From Hydrogenophilaceae bacterium (GTDB lineage Bacteria; Pseudomonadota; Gammaproteobacteria; Burkholderiales; Thiobacillaceae): a stretch of DNA of 54,700 nt. The position numbers were made by a program, and so were the translations under genes. Of this stretch, positions 21,774-33,921 are shown one piece after another. The stretch lies in assembly GCA_013389055.1 (NCBI GenBank), contig JACAEC010000009.1, forward strand, positions 1 to 54,700, given 5' to 3'. Numbering within the stretch: position 1 is the first letter of the stretch; each line of letters begins with the position of its first letter. The notes beneath the pieces were generated by a model that worked only from the letters and a program-made list of their open reading frames with translations, was not told the origin of the DNA and did no database searches.

Positions 21774-23020
21774 TGATCCGTCCCTACGAACTTTGGATCG
21801 GCCTGCGTTACACCCGGGCGAAGCGGCACAACCATTTCATCTCCTTCATCTCCATGATCTCGATGATCGGCATCGCCCTGGGCGTGGCCGCCTTGATCGT
21901 GGTGCTGTCGGTGATGAACGGCTTCCAGGAAGAGTTGCGCAACCGCATCCTGGGCGTGGCCGCGCATATGGAGATCACCGGCCCGGATGGCCGGCTGACG
22001 GATTGGCCGGCCCTGGCCGGGCAGGTGCAGGCTCACCCCGAGGTGCGCGGCTATGCGCCTTATGTCTTGAATCAGGCTCTGCTCGCCTTCGGTTCGGAGA
22101 CCAAGGGCGGTATGGTGCGCGGGGTGCTGCCTGAGCAGGAACGCCACGTGGCCGAATTCGAGGCGCACATGAAGGCGGGCCGCTTGGCGGACTTGCGGCC
22201 GGGCGCGTTCGATATCGTGCTGGGCGCCGAACTGGCGAACAGCCTGGGCGTGGGCGTGGGCGACCAGGTCACTTTGATCGCCCCGCAGGGGGTGATCACC
22301 CCGGCCGGCATGCTGCCGCGGATGAAGCAGTTCACCGTGGTCGGCCTGTTCCAGATGGGCATGTTCGAATACGACGCCGGCCTCGCCCTGATCCACATTC
22401 AGGATGCGCAGAAGCTCTACCGCCTGGGCGATGCCGTTTCCGGCCTGCGGATCAAGCTGGCCGACATGGACCGCGCACCCTGGGTGACGCGCGAACTCGC
22501 CCGGACCTTGCAGGGCGATTACTACATCAGCGACTGGACCATGAGTCACGCCAACTTCTTCCGCGCCGTGCAGATCGAGAAGCGGATGATGTTCATCATC
22601 CTCACCCTGATCGTCGCGGTGGCCGCCTTCAACATCGTCTCCACCCTGGTCATGGCGGTGACCGACAAGCAGGCCGACATCGCCATCCTGCGCACGCTCG
22701 GCGCCAGCCCCAACAGCATCATGCAGATCTTCATGGTCCAGGGCAGCCTGATCGGCGTGATCGGCACCCTGCTCGGCGTAGGCGGCGGCGTGCTCTTGGC
22801 GCTCAATGTCGAGACCGTGGTGCCGATCATCGAACGGCTGTTGCATATGGACCTGTTCCCGGCCGACGTCTATTACATCTCGGAACTGCCGTCCAAGCTG
22901 GTCTGGTCCGATGTCGCCTGGATCGGCGGCGTCGCCTTGATCCTGTCTTTCCTGGCGACGCTCTATCCCAGCCGGCGTGCGGCCAGCGTGCAGCCTGCGG
23001 AGGCGCTGCGTTATGAGTGA
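21770..23020 (+). CDS. lolC: Lipoprotein-releasing ABC transporter permease (LolC/LolE family)
   Basis: '[57 protein letters not shown]', '[24 protein letters not shown]'. Confidence 0.94.
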   Translation: MMIRPYELWIGLRYTRAKRHNHFISFISMISMIGIALGVAALIVVLSVMNGFQEELRNRILGVAAHMEITGPDGRLTDWPALAGQVQAHPEVRGYAPYVLNQALLAFGSETKGGMVRGVLPEQERHVAEFEAHMKAGRLADLRPGAFDIVLGAELANSLGVGVGDQVTLIAPQGVITPAGMLPRMKQFTVVGLFQMGMFEYDAGLALIHIQDAQKLYRLGDAVSGLRIKLADMDRAPWVTRELARTLQGDYYISDWTMSHANFFRAVQIEKRMMFIILTLIVAVAAFNIVSTLVMAVTDKQADIAILRTLGASPNSIMQIFMVQGSLIGVIGTLLGVGGGVLLALNVETVVPIIERLLHMDLFPADVYYISELPSKLVWSDVAWIGGVALILSFLATLYPSRRAASVQPAEALRYE

Positions 23021-23714
23021 GCGGTCAGCTTCGGCACCGGTGCTGGCCTGCACCGGCCTGAACAAGAGCTACTGGCAGGGCCGGCTGGAAGTGCCGGTGC
23101 TGTCGCAGGTCGAACTGGCCATCCAGGCCGGCGAGCGGGTGGCGGTGATGGGCGCTTCCGGTGCCGGCAAGAGCACGCTGCTGCATGTGCTGGGCGGGTT
23201 GGACCGGCCCGATGCCGTCCAGGTCACCGTGCAGGGCCAGGACATCTGGGCCATGAGCGAACTGGCGCGCGGCAACCTGCGCAATCGCGCGCTCGGTTTC
23301 GTCTATCAGTTCCATCATCTGCTGCCGGAATTCACCGCCCTGGAGAATGCCGCCATGCCGCTGATCATCCGACGCGTGGAGCGAGCCGCGGCCTATGCCG
23401 AGGCCGAGCGGGTCTTGACCGAGGTCGGCCTGGGCCATCGCCTGGGTCACCGGCCGGGTGAACTGTCCGGCGGCGAGCGCCAACGGGCGGCCATTGCCCG
23501 GGCCCTGGTCACGCAACCGGCCTGCGTCTTGATGGATGAACCGACCGGCAATCTCGACCGGCATACCGCCGAGCATATCCAGGAACTGCTGCTCGGCTTG
23601 AGCGAGCGGCATGCGGTGAGCTTTCTGGTGGTGACCCACGACCCGAATTTGGCCGGGCGCATGCAACGGGTGTTGCGCCTGACCGATGGCGGGCTGGAAC
23701 CGATGACAGTTTGA
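23013..23714 (+). CDS. lolD: Lipoprotein-releasing ABC transporter ATP-binding protein
   Basis: Walker A 'GASGAGKST', '[22 protein letters not shown]', '[32 protein letters not shown]'. Confidence 0.95.
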   Translation: MSERSASAPVLACTGLNKSYWQGRLEVPVLSQVELAIQAGERVAVMGASGAGKSTLLHVLGGLDRPDAVQVTVQGQDIWAMSELARGNLRNRALGFVYQFHHLLPEFTALENAAMPLIIRRVERAAAYAEAERVLTEVGLGHRLGHRPGELSGGERQRAAIARALVTQPACVLMDEPTGNLDRHTAEHIQELLLGLSERHAVSFLVVTHDPNLAGRMQRVLRLTDGGLEPMTV

Positions 23715-23767
23715 ACGCCATAGTGATAAGGTGAGCCTGTGCAGGCTGACTAATAAGGGAGAGCAGC

Positions 23768-24277
23768 GTGAGCGTGGCTGAGGAAAACCAGGAGCCGATC
23801 ATCGAGGAGCAGGAACCGCCTCAGGAGGAGGCCGTGGCTGCTCCCGTCGAGGCGCCGCCTGAGCCCAAGACCGTGGTCAGGGAAGAGGCGGCCTTTCATG
23901 GACAGGCGCCCAGGATCCAGGAGCGCCGGGCCAATCCGCGCTATCTGGCGCATTGGCGGGCGGCCTTGGTGGACCCGGCGGACGGCAATGTCCGCTACCT
24001 GGGCAAGACCGACAATATCTCGATCTGCGGCGCGGCCATCATCAGCGACACCAACGTGCCGCCGAGGCAGGAATACCACGTCTATCTGGAAATTCCGCAG
24101 GTATCAGGCAAGGCCCCGCTCATTCTGGAACTGATCGGCAAGGTGGTTTATTGCAATCTGGCCAATAACGCCTTTCGGGTGGGCGTGACCTTCAAGCAAT
24201 ACCACGGCGATGCGGAAAAGGTGCTGCGCTCGATCGTGAGCAGCGGCAAGCTGAAGCAGCTATCCGACCCCGGCTGA
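23768..24277 (+). CDS. PilZ domain-containing protein
   Basis: 'QERRANPRYLAHWRAALV...GKTDNISICGAAIISDTN...FRVGVTFKQYHGD'. Confidence 0.85.
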   Translation: MSVAEENQEPIIEEQEPPQEEAVAAPVEAPPEPKTVVREEAAFHGQAPRIQERRANPRYLAHWRAALVDPADGNVRYLGKTDNISICGAAIISDTNVPPRQEYHVYLEIPQVSGKAPLILELIGKVVYCNLANNAFRVGVTFKQYHGDAEKVLRSIVSSGKLKQLSDPG

Positions 24278-24280
24278 GGC

Positions 24281-24874
24281 TTAGCTCGGAGCGGGCGGCT
24301 TGCCGATGCGCCGCTTGCGCCGCCTGATATAGGCCAGCAGATACAGCCGCCAGGCCAGTTGCACCGCGCCGTAGCCCAAGACGGACAGAATAACCCCGAG
24401 GATCAGGCTGCCGATCAGATAGGTCTCGCCCAGGCCGAGGAACCAGTGGTAGAGGCTGGGCAGAAACTGGCTCCAGTCACCGCCGGTCCAGTCGAATTCG
24501 AAGTCGGTCACGCGGCCCATGGGTTCTCCGGTCACCAGCGAGCCGATGGCATAGGCGCTCACGATCAGCGGGCCCCAGGTGATGGGATTGGTATACCAGG
24601 TGGTGACCATGGCCACCGGCAGGTTGACCCGGAAGATGATGGCCAGGATGGCGCCCATGAGCATCTGCACCGGGCCGGGGATGAGGCCGGCGAACATGCC
24701 GGCGGCGACACCGCCGGCCACCGAATTGCGGTTCAGGTGCCAGAGGTTGTGGTGCTTGAGCAGCGGCCCGAAGTGGCGCAGGTGCTTGTGTTCGCGGACG
24801 GCCTGGTGAGTCGGCAGGAATTTTCTGAAGTGTTTGCGCGGCATCGATAAATTCACAAAGGCCCCGCACAACAA
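24281..24874 (-). CDS. DUF2062 domain-containing membrane protein
   Basis: 'RNSVAGGVAAGMFAGLIPGPVQMLMGAILAIIFRVNLPVAMVTTWYTNPITWGP'. Confidence 0.9.
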   Translation of the reverse strand: MLCGAFVNLSMPRKHFRKFLPTHQAVREHKHLRHFGPLLKHHNLWHLNRNSVAGGVAAGMFAGLIPGPVQMLMGAILAIIFRVNLPVAMVTTWYTNPITWGPLIVSAYAIGSLVTGEPMGRVTDFEFDWTGGDWSQFLPSLYHWFLGLGETYLIGSLILGVILSVLGYGAVQLAWRLYLLAYIRRRKRRIGKPPAPS

Positions 24875-24909
24875 AATAGGGGCGGGTAGGGGAGGTTAGC
24901 AAAAACAGC

Positions 24910-27267
24910 GTGGTGCGTGTCATCGCCTTGGGTTTCGCCTTGGGGGCGGCATGGTTGCAGACCCTTGCCGAGCTGCCGGAGTTCCGCTGGCTTTGGGGCT
25001 TGCCCTTGCTGACCCTGCTGGTCGCCTGGCTGCCCGAGCCGGGTCGCTGGCGCTGGCTGCGCCCGCTGGCCTGGTTGTTCCTGGCGGCCTATCTCGGATT
25101 CTTCTATGCGGCCTGGCGGGCCGATCTGCGCCTTGCCGATGCCTTGGCAGCGAACTGGCAGGGCCGGGACGTCCAACTGCAAGGCCGGCTGATCGGCTTG
25201 CCCGAGGCGACGCCGCGCGGCCAGCGCTTCGTCTTTCAGGTTCAGCAGGTGCTGACACCGGCTGCCCAAGTGCCAGGCCGGGTCGTGCTCAATCAGTATG
25301 CGATTGACGCCGCCACGCCGCCTGCGCCGCTGCATGGCGGCGATTGTCTGCGCTTGACGGCGCGCTTGGCGCAGCCGCACGGCAGCATCAACCCCTCCGG
25401 TTTCGATTACGAGGCATGGTTGCTGGAGCGCGGCATCCGGGCCACCGGCCATCTGATCGGCGAGGCGGCACCGGCCGCCGGCTGCAGCGGCTTCCCGCGG
25501 GCGGCCCTGGACCGGACGCGGGAAGCTTTACGTGCGCATTTGCAGACCGCCTTGGCCGAACAAGCCTATGCCGGGGTCGCCGTGGCCCTAGCGGTGGGCG
25601 ACCAGAATGCCATCCCCGATGCCCAATGGACCTTGTTTCGCCACACCGGGGTCACCCACCTGATGTCGATCTCCGGCCTGCACGTCACCCTGTTTTCGGC
25701 CCTGGCCTACTGGCTGGTGCAGTTCGGCTGGCGCCGAGCGCCGCCTTTGGCCGTGCGCTTGCCGGCGCAGAAGGCCGGGGCCTTGTTCGGCCTGACGGCC
25801 GCCGCCGGCTATGTCGCCTTGGCCGGCTTCGGCATCCCCGCCCAACGCACCCTGTTCATGTTGGCCGCCGCCGCGCTGATGCTCTGGCTCGACCGCGCCG
25901 GCTCGGCCTCGCGCGTGCTGGCTGGCGCGCTGCTCGCCGTCGTGGTCCTCGATCCCTGGGCGGCCTTGTCGCCCGGCTTCTGGTTGTCCTTCGCCGCGGT
26001 GGCGGCGCTGTTGTTCGCGGGCCAGGGCCGCATGGGCCAGCCGGCCTCCTGGCGCAGCTGGCTGTCGGCGCAGTGGGCGGTCAGCCTCGCCCTGCTGCCG
26101 GCCTTGCTGCTGATCTTCCACGAGGTTTCGCTGGTATCGCCGATCGCCAATGCCTTCGCCATCCCCCTGATCAGTTGGCTGGCCGTGCCCTTGGTGTTGC
26201 TGGCGGCAGTGTTGCCCTGGGCATGGTTGGCGAGCTTGGCGCATGGGGTGATCGCCGTGGTCATGCAGGGCCTCACTTGGCTCGATGCCTTGCCGCAGCC
26301 GATCTGGCACGGCGCGGAGCCCAATGCCTGGGCCGTGCTGCTCGCCCTCTTGGGGGCGGCCATGCTGACCCTGCCGCGCGGTCTGCCGGCCCGCTGGTTG
26401 GGGCTGTTGCTGCTGCTGCCTTTGCTGTTCCCGCGGTTGGATCGGCCCGGCCCGGGCGAGCTCCGGCTCGATGTGCTCGACGTCGGCCAGGGTCTGGCCA
26501 TCGTCGTGCGCACCACGGGCCATGTCCTGGTCTTCGACGCCGGGCCGCGCTATGCCTCGGGCGTGGATGCCGGCGCCCGCGTCGTCGCGCCTTATCTTTA
26601 TGCCCAGGGCATCCATCGCGTGGATGGCCTGATCGTCAGCCATGACGACACCGACCACAGCGGCGGTGCCCTCAGCCTTTCCGCCAGCCACCGGCCGGAC
26701 TGGATGCTGGCCTCGTTCGCGGCCCTGCCCACCGACTGGGTCAGCCCGCAGGGTCAGGCGGTGCTGCGCCATGTGCCGAAGACTCGGCCGTGCTTGGTGG
26801 GTCAGCGCTGGATGTGGGATGGCGTGCAGTTCGAGTTGCTGCACCCGACCACGGGCCACTATCGCAATCGCCATTACCGCGACAATGACCGCGGCTGCGT
26901 GCTCAGGATCGAAAGCGCCTATGGCTCGGTCTTGATCCCGGCCGATATCGAGCGGCTGGGCGAACTGAGCCTGCTGGAACGGCTGCCGGCGCGCTTGCAT
27001 GCCGACGTGTTGCTCGCGCCGCATCACGGCAGCGGCACCTCGTCGATGCCGGCTTTTCTCGCCGCGGTGCAGCCGCGCTGGGTGGTGATCCCGGTCGGCC
27101 ACCGCAACCGCTTCGGCCATCCCAAGCCGGAGGTGCTGCGGCGTTATCTCGCTTCGGGGGCGACGGTGCTGCGCACCGATCGCGACGGTGCCGTGTCGGT
27201 GCGACTGGGAGTCGCCGGGGCTCATCTCATAGCGGCGCGGGAAACCCAGCGACGCTATTGGCATTGA
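24910..27267 (+). CDS. comEC: DNA internalization-related competence protein ComEC/Rec2
   Basis: 'FRHTGVTHLMSISGLHVTLFS', competence domain, C-terminal MBL domain 'LDVLDVGQGLAIVVRT...VSHDDTDHSGG...APHHGSGTSS'. Confidence 0.95.
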   Translation: MVRVIALGFALGAAWLQTLAELPEFRWLWGLPLLTLLVAWLPEPGRWRWLRPLAWLFLAAYLGFFYAAWRADLRLADALAANWQGRDVQLQGRLIGLPEATPRGQRFVFQVQQVLTPAAQVPGRVVLNQYAIDAATPPAPLHGGDCLRLTARLAQPHGSINPSGFDYEAWLLERGIRATGHLIGEAAPAAGCSGFPRAALDRTREALRAHLQTALAEQAYAGVAVALAVGDQNAIPDAQWTLFRHTGVTHLMSISGLHVTLFSALAYWLVQFGWRRAPPLAVRLPAQKAGALFGLTAAAGYVALAGFGIPAQRTLFMLAAAALMLWLDRAGSASRVLAGALLAVVVLDPWAALSPGFWLSFAAVAALLFAGQGRMGQPASWRSWLSAQWAVSLALLPALLLIFHEVSLVSPIANAFAIPLISWLAVPLVLLAAVLPWAWLASLAHGVIAVVMQGLTWLDALPQPIWHGAEPNAWAVLLALLGAAMLTLPRGLPARWLGLLLLLPLLFPRLDRPGPGELRLDVLDVGQGLAIVVRTTGHVLVFDAGPRYASGVDAGARVVAPYLYAQGIHRVDGLIVSHDDTDHSGGALSLSASHRPDWMLASFAALPTDWVSPQGQAVLRHVPKTRPCLVGQRWMWDGVQFELLHPTTGHYRNRHYRDNDRGCVLRIESAYGSVLIPADIERLGELSLLERLPARLHADVLLAPHHGSGTSSMPAFLAAVQPRWVVIPVGHRNRFGHPKPEVLRRYLASGATVLRTDRDGAVSVRLGVAGAHLIAARETQRRYWH

Positions 27268-27275
27268 CCGTTAGT

Positions 27276-27656
27276 CTAGGTACCGGGAATGACCTGCCTG
27301 GTCACCGCCACCGCCACGATGTAGGCAAACACCGCCAGTGCCGCGATCAGGGCCTTGATGCGGACCGCGCGGGTCTTGCCGCGTTTCAGGGCCACGGTGC
27401 CGAGACCGATGTAGGCCAAGAGGCCGACGATCTTGGCGAGCAGCCAGGGCTGGTTGAGGGGATTCACCTCGGCCACGACCAGCATGCCGATGGCGGCGGC
27501 GAGCAGGACGGTATCGTTGGCGTGCGGCACGATCTTCACCCATTTGTCCTGAAGCCGGGGCGACTCGCGCAGCATCCAATAGCCGCGCAGCAGGAACAGG
27601 CCGAGGCTGACGGCGATGGTCAAGAGGTGCAGGTTGCGCAGGGCTAAAAAATCCAT
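27276..27656 (-). CDS. SirB2-family membrane protein
   Basis: 'LHLLTIAVSLGLFLLRGYWMLRESPRLQDKWVKIVPHANDTVLLAAAIGMLV'. Confidence 0.82.
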   Translation of the reverse strand: MDFLALRNLHLLTIAVSLGLFLLRGYWMLRESPRLQDKWVKIVPHANDTVLLAAAIGMLVVAEVNPLNQPWLLAKIVGLLAYIGLGTVALKRGKTRAVRIKALIAALAVFAYIVAVAVTRQVIPGT

Positions 27657-27679
27657 GGTCGGGCGGCTCGCTTGTTAGC

Positions 27680-28507
27680 TTAGATTTGGTGCACCTGGTC
27701 GTAGACATCTTCCTCGAATGCCTGCAGCTCATTCGGCAGGATGCCGAGTTCGTCGAGCACCCGTTCGCGCTCGCCGTCCCAATCGGCATCCTCATGGCCG
27801 TTGCGGACGTTGTAGATGTGCATGGCCATTTGCAGGATGGCGACCAAGGTGGCGGCCTTGTGCTCGGCATGGACGATCTCGTGGTGATAACGCACGGCCT
27901 GGCAGACGTAGTCCGGTAGTTTCCAGTGCTTGGCCACCAGATAGCCGACCACGGCGTGATCGGTCTGGAATTTGCCGTCTTCCTTGCGGATGTCGGGCCA
28001 CTGGTAGACCCCCGCCTTCCTGAAGCACTCGTTGTATTTCTTGTTGTGCAGGGCCAGCACGGGAATGCCGCAGTCGTGGAACAGGCCGACCAGGTGGGCA
28101 TGTTCCGGCAGGACGTTGACCACGGTGCGCTGGGCCCAGGCGATGGCGGCGGCCAGCTTGGAGATCTCGGCCGAGCGTTCCCAGAACCACTCGAAAAAGG
28201 GTGAGTCGCCTGACAACACCTGACGCAGGCAGATGCTCTTCACCAGGTCGTGCAGGCTCTTCAGGCCGATCAGGGAGACGGCCTTGCCCAGGCTCTCCGG
28301 CGGCTTGCTCAGACCGTAGATCGGCGAGGCGATCTGGCGGAAGATCTGCGCCGCGACGCCGGGGTCCTGCGAGATCAACTCGGCGACGGCCGCGATGTTG
28401 ATGTCTTCTTCATCCATCAGCCGCTCCAGTTCGATGAGCAGCGTGGGCGGCGAGGGGATCAGCACGCTATCGGGGGTGATGGTAGAGCTTGGATTGGGCG
28501 TGGTCAT
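27680..28507 (-). CDS. HDOD domain-containing protein
   Basis: '[46 protein letters not shown]...[11 protein letters not shown]...[25 protein letters not shown]'. Confidence 0.9.
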   Translation of the reverse strand: MTTPNPSSTITPDSVLIPSPPTLLIELERLMDEEDINIAAVAELISQDPGVAAQIFRQIASPIYGLSKPPESLGKAVSLIGLKSLHDLVKSICLRQVLSGDSPFFEWFWERSAEISKLAAAIAWAQRTVVNVLPEHAHLVGLFHDCGIPVLALHNKKYNECFRKAGVYQWPDIRKEDGKFQTDHAVVGYLVAKHWKLPDYVCQAVRYHHEIVHAEHKAATLVAILQMAMHIYNVRNGHEDADWDGERERVLDELGILPNELQAFEEDVYDQVHQI

Positions 28508-30132
28508 TTCTGCAATCCCTTGTAATGGTTGATCAGGCCGTTGGTGGAGCTGTCGTGGCTGCCGACGCGGGCATTATCGGCCAACTCCGGCAGGATCGCC
28601 TTGGCCAGCTGCTTGCCCAGTTCCACGCCCCATTGGTCGAAGGAATTGATGTCCCAGATGGCACCCTGGACGAAGACCTTGTGCTCGTAGAGCGCGATCA
28701 GCCGGCCCAGGGTGTGCGGGGTGAGCTTGCGATAGAGCAGGGAGTTGGTCGGCCGGTTGCCGCTGAAGACTTTGTGCGGCACCAGTTTCCTGATCTGCGT
28801 TTTGCCCATGGCCTCGGCCGCCAGTTCGGCCTCGACCTCGGCTCGGGTCTTGCCGCGCATCAGGGCCTCGGTCTGGGCGAAGAAATTGGACAGCAGAATG
28901 GCGTGCTGGCCGTCGAGGTCGTTGTGGCTCTCGGCCGCGGCCAGGAAGTCGCAGGGGATCAGCTTGCTGCCTTGGTGGATCAGTTGGTAGAAGGCGTGCT
29001 GGCCGTTGGTGCCGGGTTCGCCGAACAGCACCGGGCCGGTGGAGACCCGGCTGGGCCGGCCGCTGCGGGTGATGGTCTTGCCGTTCGATTCCATGTCCAG
29101 TTGCTGGCAATAGGCCGGCAGGCGCGCCAGGTGCTGGTCGTAGGGCAGCATGGCCCAGCTTTGGGCGTCCCAGAAGTTGTTGTACCAGACGCCGAGCAGG
29201 CCGAGCAGCACAGGCATGTTGCGCTCCAATGGCGCGCTGCGGAAATGCTCGTCCATCTCGAAGCCGCCGGCGAGCAATTCCTCGAAGCGGTCCATGCCGA
29301 TGTAGACGGCGATGGGCAGGCCGATGGCCGACCACAGCGAATAGCGGCCGCCGACCCAGTCCCAGAACTCGAACATATTGGCCGGGTCGATGCCGAAGCG
29401 GCGCACCTCGGCCTCGTTGGTCGAGACCGCGACGAAATGCTTGGCCACGACCGATTCGTCTTGTGCCTTGTTGAGGAACCATTTGCGTGCGGCCCGCGCG
29501 TTGGAGAGCGTCTCCTGGGTGGTGAAGGTCTTGGAGGCGACGATGAACAGCGTGGTCTCGGGATCGAGCCCCTGCAGGGTGTCGTGCAGGTGGCTGGGGT
29601 CGACGTTGGAGACGAAGTGGGCGCGCAGGTCGGGCCGGCCATAGGGGGCCAGGGCCTGGCAGACCATGACCGGACCGAGGTCGGAGCCGCCGATGCCGAT
29701 GTTGACCACGTCGCTGATCGGTTTGCCGCTGTAGCCATGCCAGCGGCCCGAGCGCACGGCCTCGGAGAAACTGCGCATCTGGGCCAGCACCCGGCGCACC
29801 GCCGACATCACGTCCTGGCCGTCGACCATGATGGGCCGACCGCTGCGGTTGCGCAGTGCGGTGTGCAACACCGCGCGTTGTTCGGTGAGGTTGATCTTGT
29901 CGCCATTGAACATGGCGTCGCGCTTGGCCTCGACGCCGGCCTCGCGGGCCAGGCCCATCAGGCCGCGCAGGGTCTCTTCGGTGATCAGGTTCTTGGAGTA
30001 GTCGAGCAGCAGGTCGTCGAGCGTGAGAGAGAAGCGCTCGAAGCGCTCGGCGTCCTGCGCGAACAGTGTTCGCAGATGCAGCGTTTTCCACGCCTTGTGG
30101 TGTTGTTGCAAGGTGCGCCAGCTCGCGTGCAT
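28504..30132 (-). CDS. pgi: Glucose-6-phosphate isomerase
   Basis: '[17 protein letters not shown]', '[18 protein letters not shown]', '[17 protein letters not shown]', '[14 protein letters not shown]'. Confidence 0.97.
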   Translation of the reverse strand: MHASWRTLQQHHKAWKTLHLRTLFAQDAERFERFSLTLDDLLLDYSKNLITEETLRGLMGLAREAGVEAKRDAMFNGDKINLTEQRAVLHTALRNRSGRPIMVDGQDVMSAVRRVLAQMRSFSEAVRSGRWHGYSGKPISDVVNIGIGGSDLGPVMVCQALAPYGRPDLRAHFVSNVDPSHLHDTLQGLDPETTLFIVASKTFTTQETLSNARAARKWFLNKAQDESVVAKHFVAVSTNEAEVRRFGIDPANMFEFWDWVGGRYSLWSAIGLPIAVYIGMDRFEELLAGGFEMDEHFRSAPLERNMPVLLGLLGVWYNNFWDAQSWAMLPYDQHLARLPAYCQQLDMESNGKTITRSGRPSRVSTGPVLFGEPGTNGQHAFYQLIHQGSKLIPCDFLAAAESHNDLDGQHAILLSNFFAQTEALMRGKTRAEVEAELAAEAMGKTQIRKLVPHKVFSGNRPTNSLLYRKLTPHTLGRLIALYEHKVFVQGAIWDINSFDQWGVELGKQLAKAILPELADNARVGSHDSSTNGLINHYKGLQK

Positions 30133-30185
30133 GGTTTTCTCTCTTGGATGGCCTGGTTGCGCGCCAGTATAACGGTTACTCAATA

Positions 30186-30302
30186 AGAGCCTATTTCAGT
30201 AGGGAACATACCCCGCGCCGTTGGCCTGCGGGATGCAGGGCAACGCCGCAGACGCCGATCCTGGCTGCAACGCGGGGCATGAGCCCTACTGAAATAGGCT
30301 CT
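30186..30302. mobile_element. MITE-like palindromic element, copy 2 (117 bp, inverted relative to copy 1)
   Basis: Same 19-bp TIRs, TAA flanks; reverse complement shares left (...GGGCTCATGCCCCGCGTTGCAG) and right (TTGCCCTGCATCCCGCAGGC..CGGCGCGGGGTATGTTCCC) interiors with copy 1. Confidence 0.85.
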
Positions 30303-30337
30303 AAGCCTTTGCCAGGCCGCCATGCCGGGGATCGGGT

Positions 30338-32512
30338 TCAGTCGACGGAGAGGACGACCGCGCCCAGCGGCGGCAGGGTCAGCACCAGGGAATGGGGATA
30401 GCCCATCCAGGGCGTGTCCTCGCTGACTACGCCGGCGCCGTTGCCGATGTTGCCGCCGCCGTAAAACTCCGAATCGCTGTTGAAGATCTCGCGCCAGAAG
30501 CCGGCGGCCGGGGCACCGATGCGGTAGCCCTCGCGCGGCACCGGGGTGTAGTTGAGGGCGACGATGACGCTGCGGCCGGCACGGTCGCGGCGGATGAAGG
30601 CGAGCACCGATTGGTTGGCGTCGTGGCAGTCGATCCAGCCGAAGCCGGCGGCATCGAAGTCCAGTTCATGCAGGGCGGGCAGGTTGAGGTAGAGCCGGCC
30701 GAGGTCGCGCACCAGGGTCTGCACTCCTGCGTGCCAATGGGTCTGCAGCAGGCCCCAGTCGAGTTCGCCGCTGGTGGCCCATTCCCGGCCTTGGCCGAAT
30801 TCGTTGCCCATGAAGTTGAGCTTCTTGCCCGGCGTGGTGAACTGGTAGGTCAGCAGCAGGCGCAGGTTGGCGAACTGCTGCCAGGCGTCGCCCGGCATCT
30901 TGCCAAGCAGCGAGCGTTTGCCGTGCACCACCTCGTCGTGGGAGAAGGGCAGCACGAAGTTTTCGCTGTAGGCGTAGAGCTGGCCGAAGGTGAGGTAGTT
31001 GTGGTGGTAGCGACGATAGATCGAGTCGAGCTGGAAATAGCTCAGGGTGTCGTTCATCCAGCCCATGTTCCATTTCATGGAAAAGCCCAGGCCACCCAGG
31101 TAGACCGGGCGCGAAACCATGGGCCAGGCGGTGGATTCCTCGGCGAAGGTGAGAGCACCGGGGAAGCGCTCGTGCACCATCACGTTCATCTCGCGCAGGA
31201 AGTCGATGGCCTCCAGATTCTCGCGGCCGCCGAATTTGTTGGGCAGCCATTCGCCCGCCTTGCGCGAATAGTCCAGGTAGAGCATGGAGGCCACCGCGTC
31301 GACCCTGAGGCCGTCGATGTGGAATTCCTTCAGCCAGTAATAGGCACTGGACAGCAGAAAGCCGGCGACCTCGCGCCGGCCGTAGTTGAAGATGTGGGTG
31401 CCCCAGTCCTGGTGCATGCCGAGCCGCGGGTCTTCGTGCTCATACAGGGCGGTGCCGTCGAAGCGGGCCAGGGCCCAGTCGTCCATGGGAAAGTGGCCGG
31501 GTACCCAGTCGAGGATGACGCCGATGCCGGCCTGGTGGCACTGGTCGATCAGGTAGCGGAGGTCGTCGGCGCTGCCGAAGCGGGAACTGGCGGCGAAATA
31601 GCCGGTGGTCTGGTAGCCCCAGGACTCGTCCAGGGGATGCTCGGTCAGCGGCATGAATTCGATGTGGGTGAAGCCCAGATCGCGCGCGTAGGGGATCAGG
31701 GCATCGGCCAACTCCCGGTAGTTGTAGAAGCGGCCGTCGTAATGCCGGCGCCAGGAGCCGGCATGCACTTCATAGATGCTCATCGGGGCGTGCAGCCAAT
31801 CCCGTTTGGCCCGCTCCTGCATCCAGTCGCTGTCGCGCCACTGGTAGCTGCCGATCGGTGGCACCCTGGCCGCGGTGCCTGGCCGCAACTCATAGGCCTG
31901 GCAATAGGGGTCGCTCTTGACCCGGATCTCGCCGGTCTGGCGATTGCGGATCTCGTATTTGTAATAGTCGCCGGGCTTGAGGCCGGGAATGAACAGCTCC
32001 CAGACACCCGAACTGCCGCGCGCCCGCATGGGGTGGACCCGGCCATCCCAGCGATTGAAGCTGCCGACCACCGAAGCCCGCTCGGCATTGGGCGCCCAGA
32101 CGGCGAAATGCACCCCCTCGACGCCTTGCAGGGTGCAGGGATGTGCCCCGAGTGTGCGATAGGCCTCGAACAGACGGCCTTCGCCGAACAGGTGGAGGTC
32201 GTGTTCGCTGAGGATCGGCTCGAAGCAATAGGGATCGTATTGCTCGAAGGTCTGCCCGCCTTCGCTGAACTTCAGCCGATAGGGCTTGCCGGGCAGGGCG
32301 GTCGAGGCCTCGCCATGCCATTCGAACAGGCCGCGTGCATCGATGCGCTTGAGGGGAATCTCGCTCTGCTGGAGCATCAGGCTGACCGCATCGGCATTCG
32401 GGCGGAAGACGCGGATGAGTTGTCCGCTGCCCGATCGGTGTAAGCCGAGGACGCTGAACGGGTCATGGCAGCGGGCCGAGAATAGCCGGTCCAAGCTGGT
32501 TTGCGGGGTCAT
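30338..32512 (-). CDS. glgB: 1,4-alpha-glucan branching enzyme
   Basis: '[10 protein letters not shown]', '[25 protein letters not shown]', '[28 protein letters not shown]', '[17 protein letters not shown]', '[15 protein letters not shown]'. Confidence 0.97.
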   Translation of the reverse strand: MTPQTSLDRLFSARCHDPFSVLGLHRSGSGQLIRVFRPNADAVSLMLQQSEIPLKRIDARGLFEWHGEASTALPGKPYRLKFSEGGQTFEQYDPYCFEPILSEHDLHLFGEGRLFEAYRTLGAHPCTLQGVEGVHFAVWAPNAERASVVGSFNRWDGRVHPMRARGSSGVWELFIPGLKPGDYYKYEIRNRQTGEIRVKSDPYCQAYELRPGTAARVPPIGSYQWRDSDWMQERAKRDWLHAPMSIYEVHAGSWRRHYDGRFYNYRELADALIPYARDLGFTHIEFMPLTEHPLDESWGYQTTGYFAASSRFGSADDLRYLIDQCHQAGIGVILDWVPGHFPMDDWALARFDGTALYEHEDPRLGMHQDWGTHIFNYGRREVAGFLLSSAYYWLKEFHIDGLRVDAVASMLYLDYSRKAGEWLPNKFGGRENLEAIDFLREMNVMVHERFPGALTFAEESTAWPMVSRPVYLGGLGFSMKWNMGWMNDTLSYFQLDSIYRRYHHNYLTFGQLYAYSENFVLPFSHDEVVHGKRSLLGKMPGDAWQQFANLRLLLTYQFTTPGKKLNFMGNEFGQGREWATSGELDWGLLQTHWHAGVQTLVRDLGRLYLNLPALHELDFDAAGFGWIDCHDANQSVLAFIRRDRAGRSVIVALNYTPVPREGYRIGAPAAGFWREIFNSDSEFYGGGNIGNGAGVVSEDTPWMGYPHSLVLTLPPLGAVVLSVD

Positions 32513-32598
32513 GGTCTATCACGAATGCTTACTGTTTTCGAGCTATCATGATAAGTGAAGTCGATTGTTTATGTTGATATTTGCAGGGGGAGCCGGCT

Positions 32599-33879
32599 GT
32601 GCAAAGGGAATATCCGCGATTTATCAGTGTCTTGACCAAGAGCACCGTGGCCCTGATCCTGGCCGGGGGACGCGGCAGCCGACTGAAGGACCTGACCAGT
32701 TGGCGGGCCAAGCCGGCGGTGCCCTTCGGCGGCAAGTTCCGCATCATCGATTTCCCGCTGTCCAATTGCATCAATTCCGGCATCCGGCGCATCGGCGTGC
32801 TCACCCAGTACAAGGCGCATTCCCTGATCAAGCACATCCAGCGCGGCTGGGGTTTCCTGCGCGGCGAGTTCAATGAATTCATCGAGTTGCTGCCAGCCCA
32901 GCAAAGGGTGGACGAGCAGTCCTGGTACAAGGGCACGGCCGATGCCGTGTTCCAGAACCTGGACATCCTGCGCATCTACCGGCCGGAATATGTCCTGATC
33001 CTGGCCGGCGACCACATCTACAAAATGGACTACGGCGAGATGCTGGCCGATCACGTGCGCAACGAGGCGGACATGACCGTGGCCTGCATGGAACTGCCGA
33101 TCAGCGAGGCGTCAGCCTTCGGGGTCATGGATGTCGATGCCGACGGGCGGGTGGTCTCCTTCATCGAGAAACCGGCCAACCCGCCGGCCATGCCGGACAA
33201 GCCGGATATGGCCCTGTGTTCCATGGGGGTCTACGTGTTCAATGCGGCCTTTCTCTACGAGCAGTTGATCCGCGATGCCGACGACTCGCATTCCGAGCAC
33301 GATTTCGGCAACGATGTGATCCCGCATTTGCTGCGCTCGGGTTATCGGGTCTATGCCCACAGCTTCTCCGATAGCTGTGTCTACGCCGAGGGCGAGAAAC
33401 CCTATTGGCGCGACGTCGGCACGGTTGATGCCTATTGGGAGGCCAACCTCGATCTGGCGCGGGTGATTCCGGAACTCAATATCTACGACAAGGATTGGCC
33501 GATCTGGACCGATCAGCAGCAACTGCCGCCGGCGAAGTTCGTGTTCGACAACGATGACCGTCGTGGCATGGCGGTCGACTCCACCGTCTCCGGAGGCTGC
33601 ATCATCAGCGGCGCCACGGTGCGCCGCTCGGTCTTGTTCTCCAACGTGCACGTCGCCGAAGGCGCCTATCTGGAGGATGCAGTGGTGTTGCCCAGTGCGC
33701 GGATCGGCGAGGGGGCGCTGCTGAAAAGGGTGGTGATCGACCGGGGTTGCCAGATTCCCGCAGGCATGACCATCGGCGTCGATCCTGCCGAAGATGCAAG
33801 GCGCTTTTTTGTCAGCCCGCAAGGGGTGACCCTGGTGACGCCGGAGATGCTGGGCATGGATATTCATCACGTGCGTTGA
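32599..33879 (+). CDS. glgC: Glucose-1-phosphate adenylyltransferase
   Basis: '[55 protein letters not shown]', '[11 protein letters not shown]'. GTG 32599 with GGGGGAG upstream preferred to TTG 32581. Confidence 0.96.
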   Translation: MQREYPRFISVLTKSTVALILAGGRGSRLKDLTSWRAKPAVPFGGKFRIIDFPLSNCINSGIRRIGVLTQYKAHSLIKHIQRGWGFLRGEFNEFIELLPAQQRVDEQSWYKGTADAVFQNLDILRIYRPEYVLILAGDHIYKMDYGEMLADHVRNEADMTVACMELPISEASAFGVMDVDADGRVVSFIEKPANPPAMPDKPDMALCSMGVYVFNAAFLYEQLIRDADDSHSEHDFGNDVIPHLLRSGYRVYAHSFSDSCVYAEGEKPYWRDVGTVDAYWEANLDLARVIPELNIYDKDWPIWTDQQQLPPAKFVFDNDDRRGMAVDSTVSGGCIISGATVRRSVLFSNVHVAEGAYLEDAVVLPSARIGEGALLKRVVIDRGCQIPAGMTIGVDPAEDARRFFVSPQGVTLVTPEMLGMDIHHVR

Positions 33880-33921
33880 TGCTCGCAGCGCCGCCGTTTT
33901 TCAGGGTCGACCTGAGCTGAC

